Shown in pieces: positions 40,710-50,488 of a stretch of DNA of 64,000 nt (the first letter of the stretch is position 1; every line of letters starts with the position of its first letter). The stretch is from Pseudoalteromonas nigrifaciens. Lineage in GTDB: Bacteria > Pseudomonadota > Gammaproteobacteria > Enterobacterales > Alteromonadaceae. A program made the position numbers and the translations under genes. The DNA lies in contig NZ_CP011036.1 in NCBI RefSeq assembly GCF_002221505.1, forward strand, positions 3,038,001 through 3,102,000, in the 5' to 3' direction. The notes under the pieces were generated by a model that saw only the letters and a program-made list of their open reading frames with translations, had not been told where the DNA came from and did no database searches.

Positions 40710-40949
40710 AGGTTCTTTTCCTTAGTATGATCGTATGAGTGATATTAACTGCAAAACCTGCGCCATAATTATACACTTATAGTCTTTTGAAAACGCCTTT
40801 AAAAAGTTTATTTAAATTAAGTTGTTGAAGGTAATTCATCGTAAAGTGAAAAGCTTAATACAGAGGTGTTGGACGGCAAAGGCTTTCCGGTAACTGGAAT
40901 ATTTACTAATAGGCTTGGCTCATAGGCCTTAAATTATTCAGGATAAAGC

Positions 40950-41330
40950 CTAATAAAAGAAGGTTTTGAAATAAGCAATATTAAAGTGAAATATTGGGAT
41001 CGAGATTGATACAAAGATGAGGGATATAGAAATCAATATCCATTTCAATTTTTTGATTTCTTTTAAGTGATTTGCATTTTTAAGCGATTCATTTAGCCGC
41101 TGAATATTTAGTTCAACTTCGTGTACAGTCTCCTGAGAGACGAGCGCTAAATCTTTAATACTATCAACAGAGCTTTTTAAGTTTTTCTCTGTTGCTAGTA
41201 TATGAGTATCAACGCTCTTAATTTCCAGTGATTTCTTCACATATTCAGATAAAGAAATACCTTCCTTTTGCGCCTCACTACTTAAAGACTCTTTTAATTT
41301 ATCGTCAATTCGGATGCTTAGAATAGCCAT
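40950..41330 (-). CDS. Ribbon-helix-helix / coiled-coil / membrane-anchor protein
   Basis: 126 residues from the ATG at 41330; an upstream frame extension is poor in character, and a CAGAGG ribosome site favours this start. Residues 1-40 form a CopG/Arc-like ribbon-helix-helix (AILSIRIDDKLKESLSSEAQ, GISLSEYVKKSLEI). Residues about 45-95 are predicted coiled coil, and 98-118 a membrane helix (WILISISLIFVSISIPIFHF). A DNA-binding domain tethered to the membrane is unusual. The upstream region has two GTATAC-containing sites (near 41350 and 41368) and was cut by an IS at 41464. Function unknown; partition- or mobilisation-related roles are possible. Confidence 0.65.
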   Translation of the reverse strand: MAILSIRIDDKLKESLSSEAQKEGISLSEYVKKSLEIKSVDTHILATEKNLKSSVDSIKDLALVSQETVHEVELNIQRLNESLKNANHLKEIKKLKWILISISLIFVSISIPIFHFNIAYFKTFFY

Positions 41331-41502
41331 TCTAAAATACCTCTGATGTATACGGGTGTAAACAAAGCGTATACGCCTATTTTTAAAGGCGCAACAGGTT
41401 ATTTTAGATGAAAACTGTGTATGACAAAATGAGATAATAGGCACGCTGTCGAATGTATACAAATGAATCGCCCCGAGTTCATCGGAGACCAGTTTGTTTA
41501 AG

Positions 41503-42722
<1,220 letters not shown>

Positions 42723-42932
42723 AGTTCCAGTTTCTCAAGTTATTGAGTCTCTGGCAAACACGGGGCGATTCAAAACTACGCCCACATTACCTCTACAAAG
42801 ATATGCCGAGTCTAAGATTTAAGTAATGCTTATTATCTATGTATATTAAGTTAATTTTTCTTATTAGAAACAACTAAAGTAAGATAATAACCTGCCGATA
42901 ACTAGTAATAAATAACGAACAAGGAAAATGAT

Positions 42933-43652
42933 ATGAAAGTTAATTCAAATGATACTAATCTAGCATCGCAGTTTATATCGAACGGTTCAGAAGTGAAAAT
43001 TAATAAACCTGTAAATGGTAAAGAACAAATAAATAGTGAAATGGAGCGACTAGCTAAGGACATATATCATAATGATCAGCCTAAAGAGCCTAAAGCGACC
43101 TATGATAAGCCAATGAATATATCAACAAATAATGTTGTATCAACAAGGGAAGCAGAAGAAAAAGCGTTAAATAATATTCGAATCGCTACTGTGAATCTTT
43201 ATATGCCGGGTGGTGAAGTTTCCAACTCTGTTGAAAAAATGTTTACTCAGTATGACAATATTGTGGCTGAAATAGCGGCCGAACAACCATCATTAGCGAA
43301 TAAAGACTGGGGGATATCAATCAGTCAATCAGGTGAGCTAGAAGTTACAGGTTCTATTAATGATAAAGAGAAAAGTCTGATATCTGAAAAATTAAATGAC
43401 AACGGGGATTTTGTGGCCGCAGCTAACGAGTTTAAATCGAGCTTTCTAGAGCACATTGACTTGGGAGTTAGGGGGTGGTCAAGTTACGACGTAAACGAAG
43501 ATAATTTCTCAAAAATATTTGATTTAAAAGAAATTCTGGATAATTCACAAGGAGGAGAAAGCTTTAAACAGGCTTGGAATAAGGACTTTAGTTGGCTTGA
43601 GTTAAACGATAATATCTCATCTCAACTTAGAAGAAATGCAGAACGAGAGTAA
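42933..43652 (+). CDS. Non-exported cargo protein of unknown function (MKVNSN type)
   Basis: 239 residues: N-terminus MKVNSNDTNLASQFI, a low-complexity, hydrophilic region to about 100, then a mixed alpha/beta segment with NIRIATVNLYMPGGEV, WGISISQSGELEVTGSIND and a C-terminal helical part. No signal peptide, membrane helix or cysteine pattern. AAGGAAAA precedes the ATG, and an intrinsic terminator follows. Its N-terminus resembles those of three other cargo proteins. Whatever lay directly downstream was replaced by the IS256 element. Function unknown. Confidence 0.65.
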   Translation: MKVNSNDTNLASQFISNGSEVKINKPVNGKEQINSEMERLAKDIYHNDQPKEPKATYDKPMNISTNNVVSTREAEEKALNNIRIATVNLYMPGGEVSNSVEKMFTQYDNIVAEIAAEQPSLANKDWGISISQSGELEVTGSINDKEKSLISEKLNDNGDFVAAANEFKSSFLEHIDLGVRGWSSYDVNEDNFSKIFDLKEILDNSQGGESFKQAWNKDFSWLELNDNISSQLRRNAERE

Positions 43653-43661
43653 TTTATTGCG

Positions 43662-43687
43662 AAAGGGCCTCATTTAGAGGCCCTTTT
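43662..43687 (+). terminator. Terminator after the MKVNSN gene
   Basis: Stem AAAGGGCCTC / GAGGCCCTTT with a 5-base loop and a short T/A tail, 10 bases after the stop. Confidence 0.88.
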
Positions 43688-43719
43688 AAATTATGAAGGT
43701 TCGCTAGAAATTAAATCCT

Positions 43720-45014
43720 GAGGTAGTGTTTAGAAATCTGTGTCATTTCAGTATTATTAAGAAAACAGGAGTGACACATGACTCAATCTTTCGACTTCAA
43801 CAAAGCATTAGCTGAACTTCAAGCTGGTAAAGGCCTTACTGGCGAAGACGGTGTTCTAACACCATTAATTAAACAACTCACCGAAGCGGCTCTTAAAGCT
43901 GAATTAGAGCAGCATTTAGAATCTGAGACCCAAGTTAACCGTAAAAATGGTTCAACCAAAAAAACAGTTAAGTCATCCATAGGTCAATTTGAACTTGAAA
44001 CGCCCAGAGACCGTTCAGGTTCGTTTGAACCTCAGCTTGTTAAAAAGAACCAAACCAAGTTAACGCCTGAAATTGATGAGAAAATCCTATCTATGTTTGC
44101 TTTAGGTATGAGCTATCGAGATATTCGAGGCCACATACAGGATATGTATGGCGTTGAGGTATCAGAGGCCACCATCACTGCCGTAACAGACCAACTGATA
44201 CCAGAGCTTAAAGCATGGCAAGCGCGCAGCTTAGACACGCTTTACCCGTTTATCTGGCTTGATGCCATTCATTATAAGATTAAAGAAAATGGGCGCTACG
44301 TGAGTAAGGCTATTTATACCGTACTAGGTGTCAATATCGAGGGCCGCAAAGAGTTACTTGGTTTATATATCTCTGAAAGTGAAGGGGCTAACTATTGGTT
44401 ATCAGTATTAACAGATTTACATAATCGTGGTGTATCCGATATTTTAATTGCCTGTGTTGATGGACTAAAAGGCTTCCCTGAAGCAATAGCAACAATCTAT
44501 CCTGACGCCGAAGTGCAGGAGTGCGTTATTCATCAAATTCGTAATTCGATGAAGTATGTTGCTTCAAAGCACCAAAAAGAGTTTATGGCTGACTTGAAAC
44601 CCGTTTATAAGGCAGCCACTAAAGATGCAGCAGAAGCCGCTCTCGCCGAATTAGATGCCAAATGGGGCAAGTTATACCCTATCGTTATCGAGTCTTGGCG
44701 TCGTAAGTGGGGCAATCTGTCGGTTTACTTCAAGTATCCAGATTACGTGCGAAAAGCTATTTATACCACAAATGCAATTGAAGCTGTACATCGTCAGTTT
44801 AGGCGACTCACCAAGACTAAGGGAGCATTCCCTAATGAAAACAGCTTGATGAAATTATTGTATGCAGGCATATTGAATGCCTCGAAGAAATGGACAATGC
44901 CAATCCATAATTGGAATCTGACATTGTCGCAATTGGCCATCCACTTCGAAGGTAGGTTAGATGGTGTGCTAGATATTTAGCAACTTAGGCTGACACAGAA
45001 TTCTGAACGCCCTC
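43720..45014 (+). mobile_element. IS256-family insertion sequence (1,295 bp)
   Basis: Imperfect terminal repeats beginning GAGG and ending TCTGTGTCA enclose one transposase gene. Flanks (left AAATCCT, right TATAGAC) do not form the expected 8-9-bp duplication, and the right flank starts inside a truncated gene, so a deletion ended at this element. Confidence 0.88.
43778..44980 (+). CDS. IS256-family (mutator-type) transposase
   Basis: A 400-residue DDE transposase. N-terminal region with LTEAALKAELEQHL and the ELETPRDRSGSFEP block; catalytic motifs WLDAIHYKIKENG, ACVDGLKGFPEAI with VQECVIHQIRNS, and TTNAIEAVHRQFRRLTKTKG (glutamate in NAIE). Full length for the family, so probably functional. 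Starts 58 bases inside the left terminus. Confidence 0.95.
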   Translation: MTQSFDFNKALAELQAGKGLTGEDGVLTPLIKQLTEAALKAELEQHLESETQVNRKNGSTKKTVKSSIGQFELETPRDRSGSFEPQLVKKNQTKLTPEIDEKILSMFALGMSYRDIRGHIQDMYGVEVSEATITAVTDQLIPELKAWQARSLDTLYPFIWLDAIHYKIKENGRYVSKAIYTVLGVNIEGRKELLGLYISESEGANYWLSVLTDLHNRGVSDILIACVDGLKGFPEAIATIYPDAEVQECVIHQIRNSMKYVASKHQKEFMADLKPVYKAATKDAAEAALAELDAKWGKLYPIVIESWRRKWGNLSVYFKYPDYVRKAIYTTNAIEAVHRQFRRLTKTKGAFPNENSLMKLLYAGILNASKKWTMPIHNWNLTLSQLAIHFEGRLDGVLDI

Positions 45015-45330
45015 TATAGACCCTGTATCAGCTAATCAGTTCTCAACCACTCAAAATCATGGCGGTGGCCAAGTTAGAGTTTATGTATTTCAGTTCGGTT
45101 ACGGTAATACAAACAACGCAACGTTTGCAGGTTCTAGTGTATCTGCCACATCTAGCACTCCTAGATGTGGAGCAAACCTAAGTACTTGTAGTGCAGGCCA
45201 AACAGTTACTGGATTCCTCCATCAATTCGATTTTTTTGGCGCATCAAATATAAGTGGTACTGTTAATGTTTCAGCAAATTCGATAGCATCACCATTTGGT
45301 TTTTGGAGTGATTCTGTTTTCGTTCAATAA
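45015..45330 (+). pseudogene. Truncated DUF4879-like exported protein (5' end lost)
   Basis: From the IS256 edge the frame is open for about 104 codons to the stop at 45328-45330. It matches the C-terminal half of the protein at 39656-40228 in order: HGGGQVRVYVFQFGYG (versus HGGEQLRTAVLEIGYG), then CSAGQTVTGFLHQFDFFG (versus CTAGQTVVGFLNEYNVDG), and the same length to the end. The start, signal peptide and first half were removed by a deletion that ended at the IS. It is again convergent with a non-exported gene. Confidence 0.8.
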
Positions 45331-45354
45331 TTAACACACAAGAATTAGAGCACA

Positions 45355-45386
45355 ACCCATGTTCACAATGACACACGAACATGGGT
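45355..45386. terminator. Hairpin between convergent genes
   Basis: Perfect 10-base stem ACCCATGTTC / GAACATGGGT, 12-base loop, only a weak T tail. Placed just as the terminator in the homologous pair at 40.2 kb. Confidence 0.6.
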
Positions 45387-45388
45387 AT

Positions 45389-45832
45389 TTAACCAATAAG
45401 TTTTACAATATCAAACACTCTAGACTTAGCTTCAATTGCATTTCTCATTTGAGCTGACCCGTCACTATGTAATTTTAGGCTTTCCAATTCCTTAGTCACG
45501 TGAGCTACATAATTAACTTTTTCATCTAAATTAAAATCAATACTTGGTGGTGTATACATATCAAGCATTTGACCGCTAGAAATTAACTTATTGTCATAAA
45601 GCTCTTTAGCCATTCCCATTACTTCATTTCCAGAAATATTGGTCATATCGTATTTATTTGCAATTTCTTGCCATTTAGCTTCAGCATTGCGACCGGCAGA
45701 GCTGATTGAAACGGTGTCTGTTTCGGTTTTCTTGGTTGTGTTAGTAGCCTGTCCATCATTTATTCTTGTGCTTAACGCGCTATGTTGGGCTGACTCAGCA
45801 TGATTAACATACGGTGTATTAGTAATTTGCAT
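45389..45832 (-). CDS. Non-exported cargo protein of unknown function (MQITNT type)
   Basis: 147 residues: N-terminus MQITNTPYVNHAES, a disordered Thr/Asn-rich segment ending TDTVSISSAGRNAEAKW, then a helical domain with IANKYDMTNISGNEVMGMAK and ELYDNKLISSGQMLDM. The TDTVSIS and YD.TNIS blocks recall uncharacterised families found in Pseudomonas and Vibrio (from memory). No signal peptide or membrane helix. Convergent with the truncated DUF4879-like gene. Function unknown; a partner, immunity or export-substrate role would be speculation. Confidence 0.65.
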   Translation of the reverse strand: MQITNTPYVNHAESAQHSALSTRINDGQATNTTKKTETDTVSISSAGRNAEAKWQEIANKYDMTNISGNEVMGMAKELYDNKLISSGQMLDMYTPPSIDFNLDEKVNYVAHVTKELESLKLHSDGSAQMRNAIEAKSRVFDIVKLIG

Positions 45833-46247
45833 ATTTGCTCCCTTATTAAATATTGCAACGACAATGCTTATATCAGAGCAAGTAGCAGGCCAACAAATCG
45901 AAACCTGTTATTTGCAACAGGTTTTTTAGAAGTATTAATACTAATCTCACAAACTAAGTGATCATTTATATGGGTTAAAACCACTAACTACTGCGTTATT
46001 TATTTAATTATTAGAACAGCTAGTTATGTAAAAAAGCCTTGTGTTTAATGATTTTCCTCCGCCTAAAATAGATCACTTAATTAATGAAAGTGGTATAAGC
46101 ACGAAAGTACACATCGAGGTAGAAATGTCAGTGATTTTAGCCAACAGAAGCGGCAAATGGGAAATAGTATGGTTTAATAACGGCAAACTATTGCCGATTA
46201 AATAAGGGGATAATTAAGTATTCATTTAAATCTCGAATGAATGAGAT
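45833..46247. other. Intergenic region with an orphan terminator and a short open frame
   Basis: Contains a terminator-like hairpin AACCTGTT / AACAGGTT plus T tail (45902-45927, plus direction), although no plus-strand gene lies upstream. A 54-codon open frame at 46041-46205 (GTG start, no ribosome site) encodes FNDFPPPKIDHLINESG then GKWEIVWFNNGKLLPIK; it may be the tail of a lost gene. Confidence 0.4.
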
Positions 46248-46841
46248 CTAGCCTAGCGATAATTTTGTTGCTTCAGTTGATACTTTTTCAAATACATCAT
46301 TCAATATTCTATAAATCGTAGCCGAACCCAAGTCATAATCTTTTGCCAATTGACCAATGGGTACACCTTCTTTCCTTTTATTATAAATTTCTAAATCTAT
46401 TTCATCGGTTCTTTTTGTTGGTCGACCAAATTTAACGCCGTGCTCTTTAGCTTTAGCAATACCCTCTAGTTGCCGCTCAGAGCGTAAATCAGTTTCAAAT
46501 TCGGCAATGGCTGCTAACATGTTAAACATTAACCTTCCAGTGGGAGTAGATGTATCAATTGCTTGGTCAATTACTACTAGATCAATATTTTCTGCCTGAA
46601 AGCGCTCCGCAACTTGTGATAAGTGAATAACGGAACGCGCAAGACGGTCTAATCTGGTGATAACAAAAGTGTCCCCTTCCCGAAGATAATTCATGCACTT
46701 TTGAAACTCTGGTCGAGCCGCTGTTTTACCACTTTGCTTTTCATGATAAATTTTATCGCAGCCAACTTGATTTAACTTATCAAGTTGCACTTCTAAACTT
46801 TGACCTGTTGAGCTTACTCTCGCGTATCCAATTTTTGACAT
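46248..46841 (-). CDS. Serine recombinase (resolvase/invertase family)
   Basis: 197 residues from the ATG at 46841; the longer frame adds an unlikely leader. The catalytic serine is S10 in KIGYARVSSTGQSLEVQLDK. Also present are GDTFVITRLDRLARS (active-site arginines), the E-helix MFNMLAAIAEFETDL, and a C-terminal helix-turn-helix GQLAKDYDLGSATIYRIL. The length and single HTH fit Tn3-type resolvases and invertases. It diverges from the exported 170-residue gene with a res-like repeat region between. It probably resolves cointegrates or dimers or inverts DNA; the substrate is not obvious here. Confidence 0.9.
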   Translation of the reverse strand: MSKIGYARVSSTGQSLEVQLDKLNQVGCDKIYHEKQSGKTAARPEFQKCMNYLREGDTFVITRLDRLARSVIHLSQVAERFQAENIDLVVIDQAIDTSTPTGRLMFNMLAAIAEFETDLRSERQLEGIAKAKEHGVKFGRPTKRTDEIDLEIYNKRKEGVPIGQLAKDYDLGSATIYRILNDVFEKVSTEATKLSLG

Positions 46842-46849
46842 TTTTTTAT

Positions 46850-46928
46850 CGTATACTTTAAGATGTTTTGATAAAAACATTATGAGAGTACTTTTGATAA
46901 TAGTCAAATATAGTTATCATAAAGTATA
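46850..46928. promoter_or_regulatory. Candidate res site upstream of the resolvase
   Basis: Inverted repeats TATACTTTA and TAAAGTATA bracket an AT-rich 80-bp segment with further partial repeats (TTTTGATAA, TTATCATAA). Position between the resolvase start and the divergent gene is typical for a res site that doubles as an operator. Confidence 0.5.
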
Positions 46929-46965
46929 GCTTTTTGTAAACTAACTCAATAAAGGATTTTAAGTT

Positions 46966-47478
46966 ATGAAATATTCACATTTACTCCCTGCAACAATGTT
47001 TGTTGTTGCTGCTGCAAGTTTTTCTTTCAATGCAATCAGTGCTGATACTTCGGTTACAGAGTCATCTTCGATTCAAGTACAAGAGCAACATGATCAAGTT
47101 GCATCATTGAATTCTATTCTTGATTTTGAAGAAGCAGCTAAAAATGAGCAAACAACCAGTGAATATGAACGTTGTAGCCCTACAATTTACACTAGATACA
47201 CTAGTCTTAAATTGGAGCAGACTCGAACTATTGCAAGCTTTACTTATGATGGTGGTAATTGCCGTAGATACGGTTTTGCAATTTTAAGAAACTATGACGG
47301 ACATGATTTCAAAGTGACTTTGGTTGATAGCAATGGAGATAGAGTTGCTGGCGGATATAGCGTAGCAGTTTCCACTTCTATCTTTAATGCAGGCACTTAT
47401 TATTGGGAAGTTGAAAATAAAACAACAACTGGATCTACTTATGGTGGAATTACTTATGAAGTAAGATCTGGTGGCTAG
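46966..47478 (+). CDS. Small exported protein of unknown family
   Basis: 170 residues. The signal peptide has a hydrophobic core MFVVAAASFSFNAIS, with cleavage likely after SFNAISA. An acidic linker (about 25-65) precedes a C-terminal beta-rich domain with RTIASFTYDGGNCRRYGF, HDFKVTLVDSNGDRVAGG and FNAGTYYWEVENKTT, suggesting a small beta-sandwich resembling the bacterial PPC-like fold. Two cysteines may pair. It lies 120 bases ahead of the MKISTN gene on the same strand with a large hairpin between. Function unknown. Confidence 0.65.
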   Translation: MKYSHLLPATMFVVAAASFSFNAISADTSVTESSSIQVQEQHDQVASLNSILDFEEAAKNEQTTSEYERCSPTIYTRYTSLKLEQTRTIASFTYDGGNCRRYGFAILRNYDGHDFKVTLVDSNGDRVAGGYSVAVSTSIFNAGTYYWEVENKTTTGSTYGGITYEVRSGG

Positions 47479-47484
47479 TTAAAC

Positions 47485-47524
47485 TTTCTATTAACGACTC
47501 AGCCCTATGAGTCGTTAATAGAAA
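47485..47524. terminator. Perfect 17-bp inverted repeat after the exported protein gene
   Basis: Arms TTTCTATTAACGACTCA and its exact complement around GCCCTA. It starts 7 bases after the stop. There is no clear T tract, so it may be an RNA-stabilising hairpin as much as a terminator. Confidence 0.65.
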
Positions 47525-47598
47525 ACAATCTAAAATAAAAGCTTAAGTTTTATAAAATTATGTCGATAAAAGAAAACGACATATGAAAAAGGATTTTT

Positions 47599-48273
47599 AT
47601 GAAAATCAGCACCAATCTACTACCTACTCTATTTGAAAGTAAAATATCTATTTTTACAAACAGTGATGATGAAAAAATAAAAAGCTTTTCTACTAAAACA
47701 AGCGAAAGTGGCTTAAAAATTAATATAAACACAACTCACCTTGATCCTAAAGTTAAAGAAAAAAAAGACAATAATGCTTTTGATTCATCATTAATTGAGG
47801 GAAGTGCATATGAAAAAGTATTTAAAAAAGAAGAGCTCAACTTTTCTAATATGAGTATAAAAGAACTTCATAGTATTGTTAAAAATGTGAATGAAATGGA
47901 ACGAGAATACACACAAAAATACGATAGTGATGAACCAGTTAGATTAGGTAAGTCAGGAAACCCCATAATATCCAAAAAAAGAGAAGATATGAATAGTTTA
48001 GAGTCTAAACTTAGGATCCTTTCTTATGGTGGAGGGGATGTAGATCCTGATAAAAAAATTAATGTTATGGAGTATTTTTCTAATAGTTCAGAGAAATTAG
48101 ATGGACTTGCTAAAGAATATCCTGAACGTCAGACTTATCAAGTAAGAGCCTCTTACATGAAAGAAATAATTAATACGTTTGATAAATTTATATCAGACGA
48201 TACTTTTGATTTATATCAAGAAAAGGCTGCTTTATTGTTAACCGACAAAAAGAAAGTCGATGTTTTTATTTGA
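47599..48273 (+). CDS. Non-exported cargo protein of unknown function (MKISTN type)
   Basis: 224 residues, lysine-rich and very AT-rich in codon choice. N-terminus MKISTNLLPTLFESK, a hydrophilic region to about 75, then a helical domain with NMSIKELHSIVKNVNEMERE, SLESKLRILSYGGGDVDPD and a helical C-terminus. No signal peptide or membrane helix. AAAAGGA precedes the ATG. It follows an exported-protein gene in the same direction. Its first residues fit the M-(R/K/Q)-(I/V)-polar pattern of the other three cargo proteins. Function unknown. Confidence 0.62.
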   Translation: MKISTNLLPTLFESKISIFTNSDDEKIKSFSTKTSESGLKININTTHLDPKVKEKKDNNAFDSSLIEGSAYEKVFKKEELNFSNMSIKELHSIVKNVNEMEREYTQKYDSDEPVRLGKSGNPIISKKREDMNSLESKLRILSYGGGDVDPDKKINVMEYFSNSSEKLDGLAKEYPERQTYQVRASYMKEIINTFDKFISDDTFDLYQEKAALLLTDKKKVDVFI

Positions 48274-48431
48274 AAAAAGCCTAGAACATAGCAAAACAGC
48301 TAACAGCTTATTGAACACCATTTTGGTGGTTTATAACACACCGAAACGGCGTATATTACATACCCTGATAATTTCACCAATAATTACCTTTGTAAACAAG
48401 TAATTAAAACAGCTAGGAATTAAGCATGTTA

Positions 48432-48578
48432 TTTTGCCCCAAAACGGCGTTTAATAATGTTATTGGACAAAATTAGATTTCTACTTAAAACACAGGAATA
48501 AATTTAACTTTTTCAGTGTCCGGTTATCGCTCAAAGCCGACCTATAGAATAATTGCTTTAACACGTTTTGGGGCAAAA
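48432..48578. repeat. Perfect 15-bp inverted repeat, 117 bases apart
   Basis: TTTTGCCCCAAAACG (48432-48446) and CGTTTTGGGGCAAAA (48564-48578). The 147-bp unit could be a small non-autonomous element or a structured RNA; no known family was recognised. Confidence 0.55.
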
Positions 48579-48618
48579 GCTTGTTAGAACAAAAGGCAGA
48601 CTGCGATAAATAGCATCG

Positions 48619-48689
48619 AAAAGTTTCAAACTTTATTGCCATGGTTTCGGTATTTATTGTCGAGTTTCATACTTTAATGTCCTCCGACA
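48619..48689. mobile_element. End of a second Tn7-like transposon (remnant)
   Basis: Read on the minus strand from 48689 it starts TGTCGGAGGACATTAAAG, then TATGAAACTC, a second unit GACAATAAATACCGAAACC and a third GGCAATAAAGTTTGAAACTT. From memory the Tn7 right end is built the same way (TGTGGGCGGACAATAAAG, then repeated GACAATAAAG...AAACT). The three units differ from the sites at 36.5 and 54.2 kb after the shared AATAAAGTTTG core, so they belong to a different element. The element body would lie at lower coordinates and seems lost. Confidence 0.6.
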
Positions 48690-48800
48690 ATAGGTGCCGT
48701 TGGCATGGTCATTCTCATCATCAAAAATGAAAAGAATAACGGTTAAAAACACCTACTGGCTAGACAAAAACGTGTACAAATTGAACGATTGCCATTCAAG

Positions 48801-48907
48801 CCGATCACTCAATACCATTTTGACCGAAAAGTGATCGGCATCGATGGTATTGAGTGATCTTGATGGATGGTATTAGGTGATCGGCTTAGATAGTATTAGG
48901 TGATCGC
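48801..48907. repeat. Repeat array resembling an IS21-family end
   Basis: GGTATTGAGTGATC (48846-48859), GGTATTAGGTGATCGG (48869-48884) and AGTATTAGGTGATCGC (48892-48907) in direct order, plus an inverted copy CCGATCACTCAATACC (48801-48816). Multiple terminal repeats of this kind are typical of IS21 elements. No istA or istB gene is present, so this is a solo end. Confidence 0.5.
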
Positions 48908-49229
48908 GATGCATGAAGTCAATAGACTTAATAGAAGAAGCTGCTAGGGGTTTACATCCCGAAGCTTTATTTGAATACAGCCGTATTATACTGAACCAGA
49001 TACATCGCGACACATAGGCTTTTCAACCTTATTCTGACCCGTTGTTTAAAACCTAGCTATTAAAAGTTTATTGACCTGCTCAATTTTCGTTTCCAATCTT
49101 TTTTCCCCTATCTATACTGATAACTAATACTCTTGCTATAAAGCCAGCTCTGGTTATAAGCTAAAATGAGCTGCCTGTATGAATCGCCCCGTGTTTGCCA
49201 GAGACTCAATAACTTGAGAAACTGGAACT

Positions 49230-50449
<1,220 letters not shown>

Positions 50450-50488
50450 CTTAAACAAACTGGTCTCCGATGAACTCGGGGCGATTCA

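Larger units (their letters stand above)
48274..49179. other. Gene-free scar region with transposon ends
   Basis: About 900 bases without a convincing gene, packed with remnants: a 15-bp inverted repeat pair (48432-48578), a Tn7-like end (48619-48689) and an array of IS21 style (48801-48907), each listed separately. A 34-codon frame at 48913-49017 (MKSIDLIEEAARGLHPEALF...) follows the array but lacks a ribosome site. The last 160 bases before the IS at 49180 show nothing recognisable. Confidence 0.55.

Noticed and set aside
48432..48578. Integron attC site.
   Set aside because: The repeat pair lacks the GTTRRRY and RYYYAAC core sites, and no integrase or cassette array is nearby.
48913..49017. 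34-codon frame after the IS21-like array.
   Set aside because: No ribosome site and no recognised family; kept only as a note because a start codon after such an array could be a relic.
42773..49179. Inversion of this segment by recombination between the two inverted IS copies.
   Set aside because: Copy 1 still has matching AAA flanks, whereas an inversion would have separated its duplication; a deletion at copy 2 is simpler.
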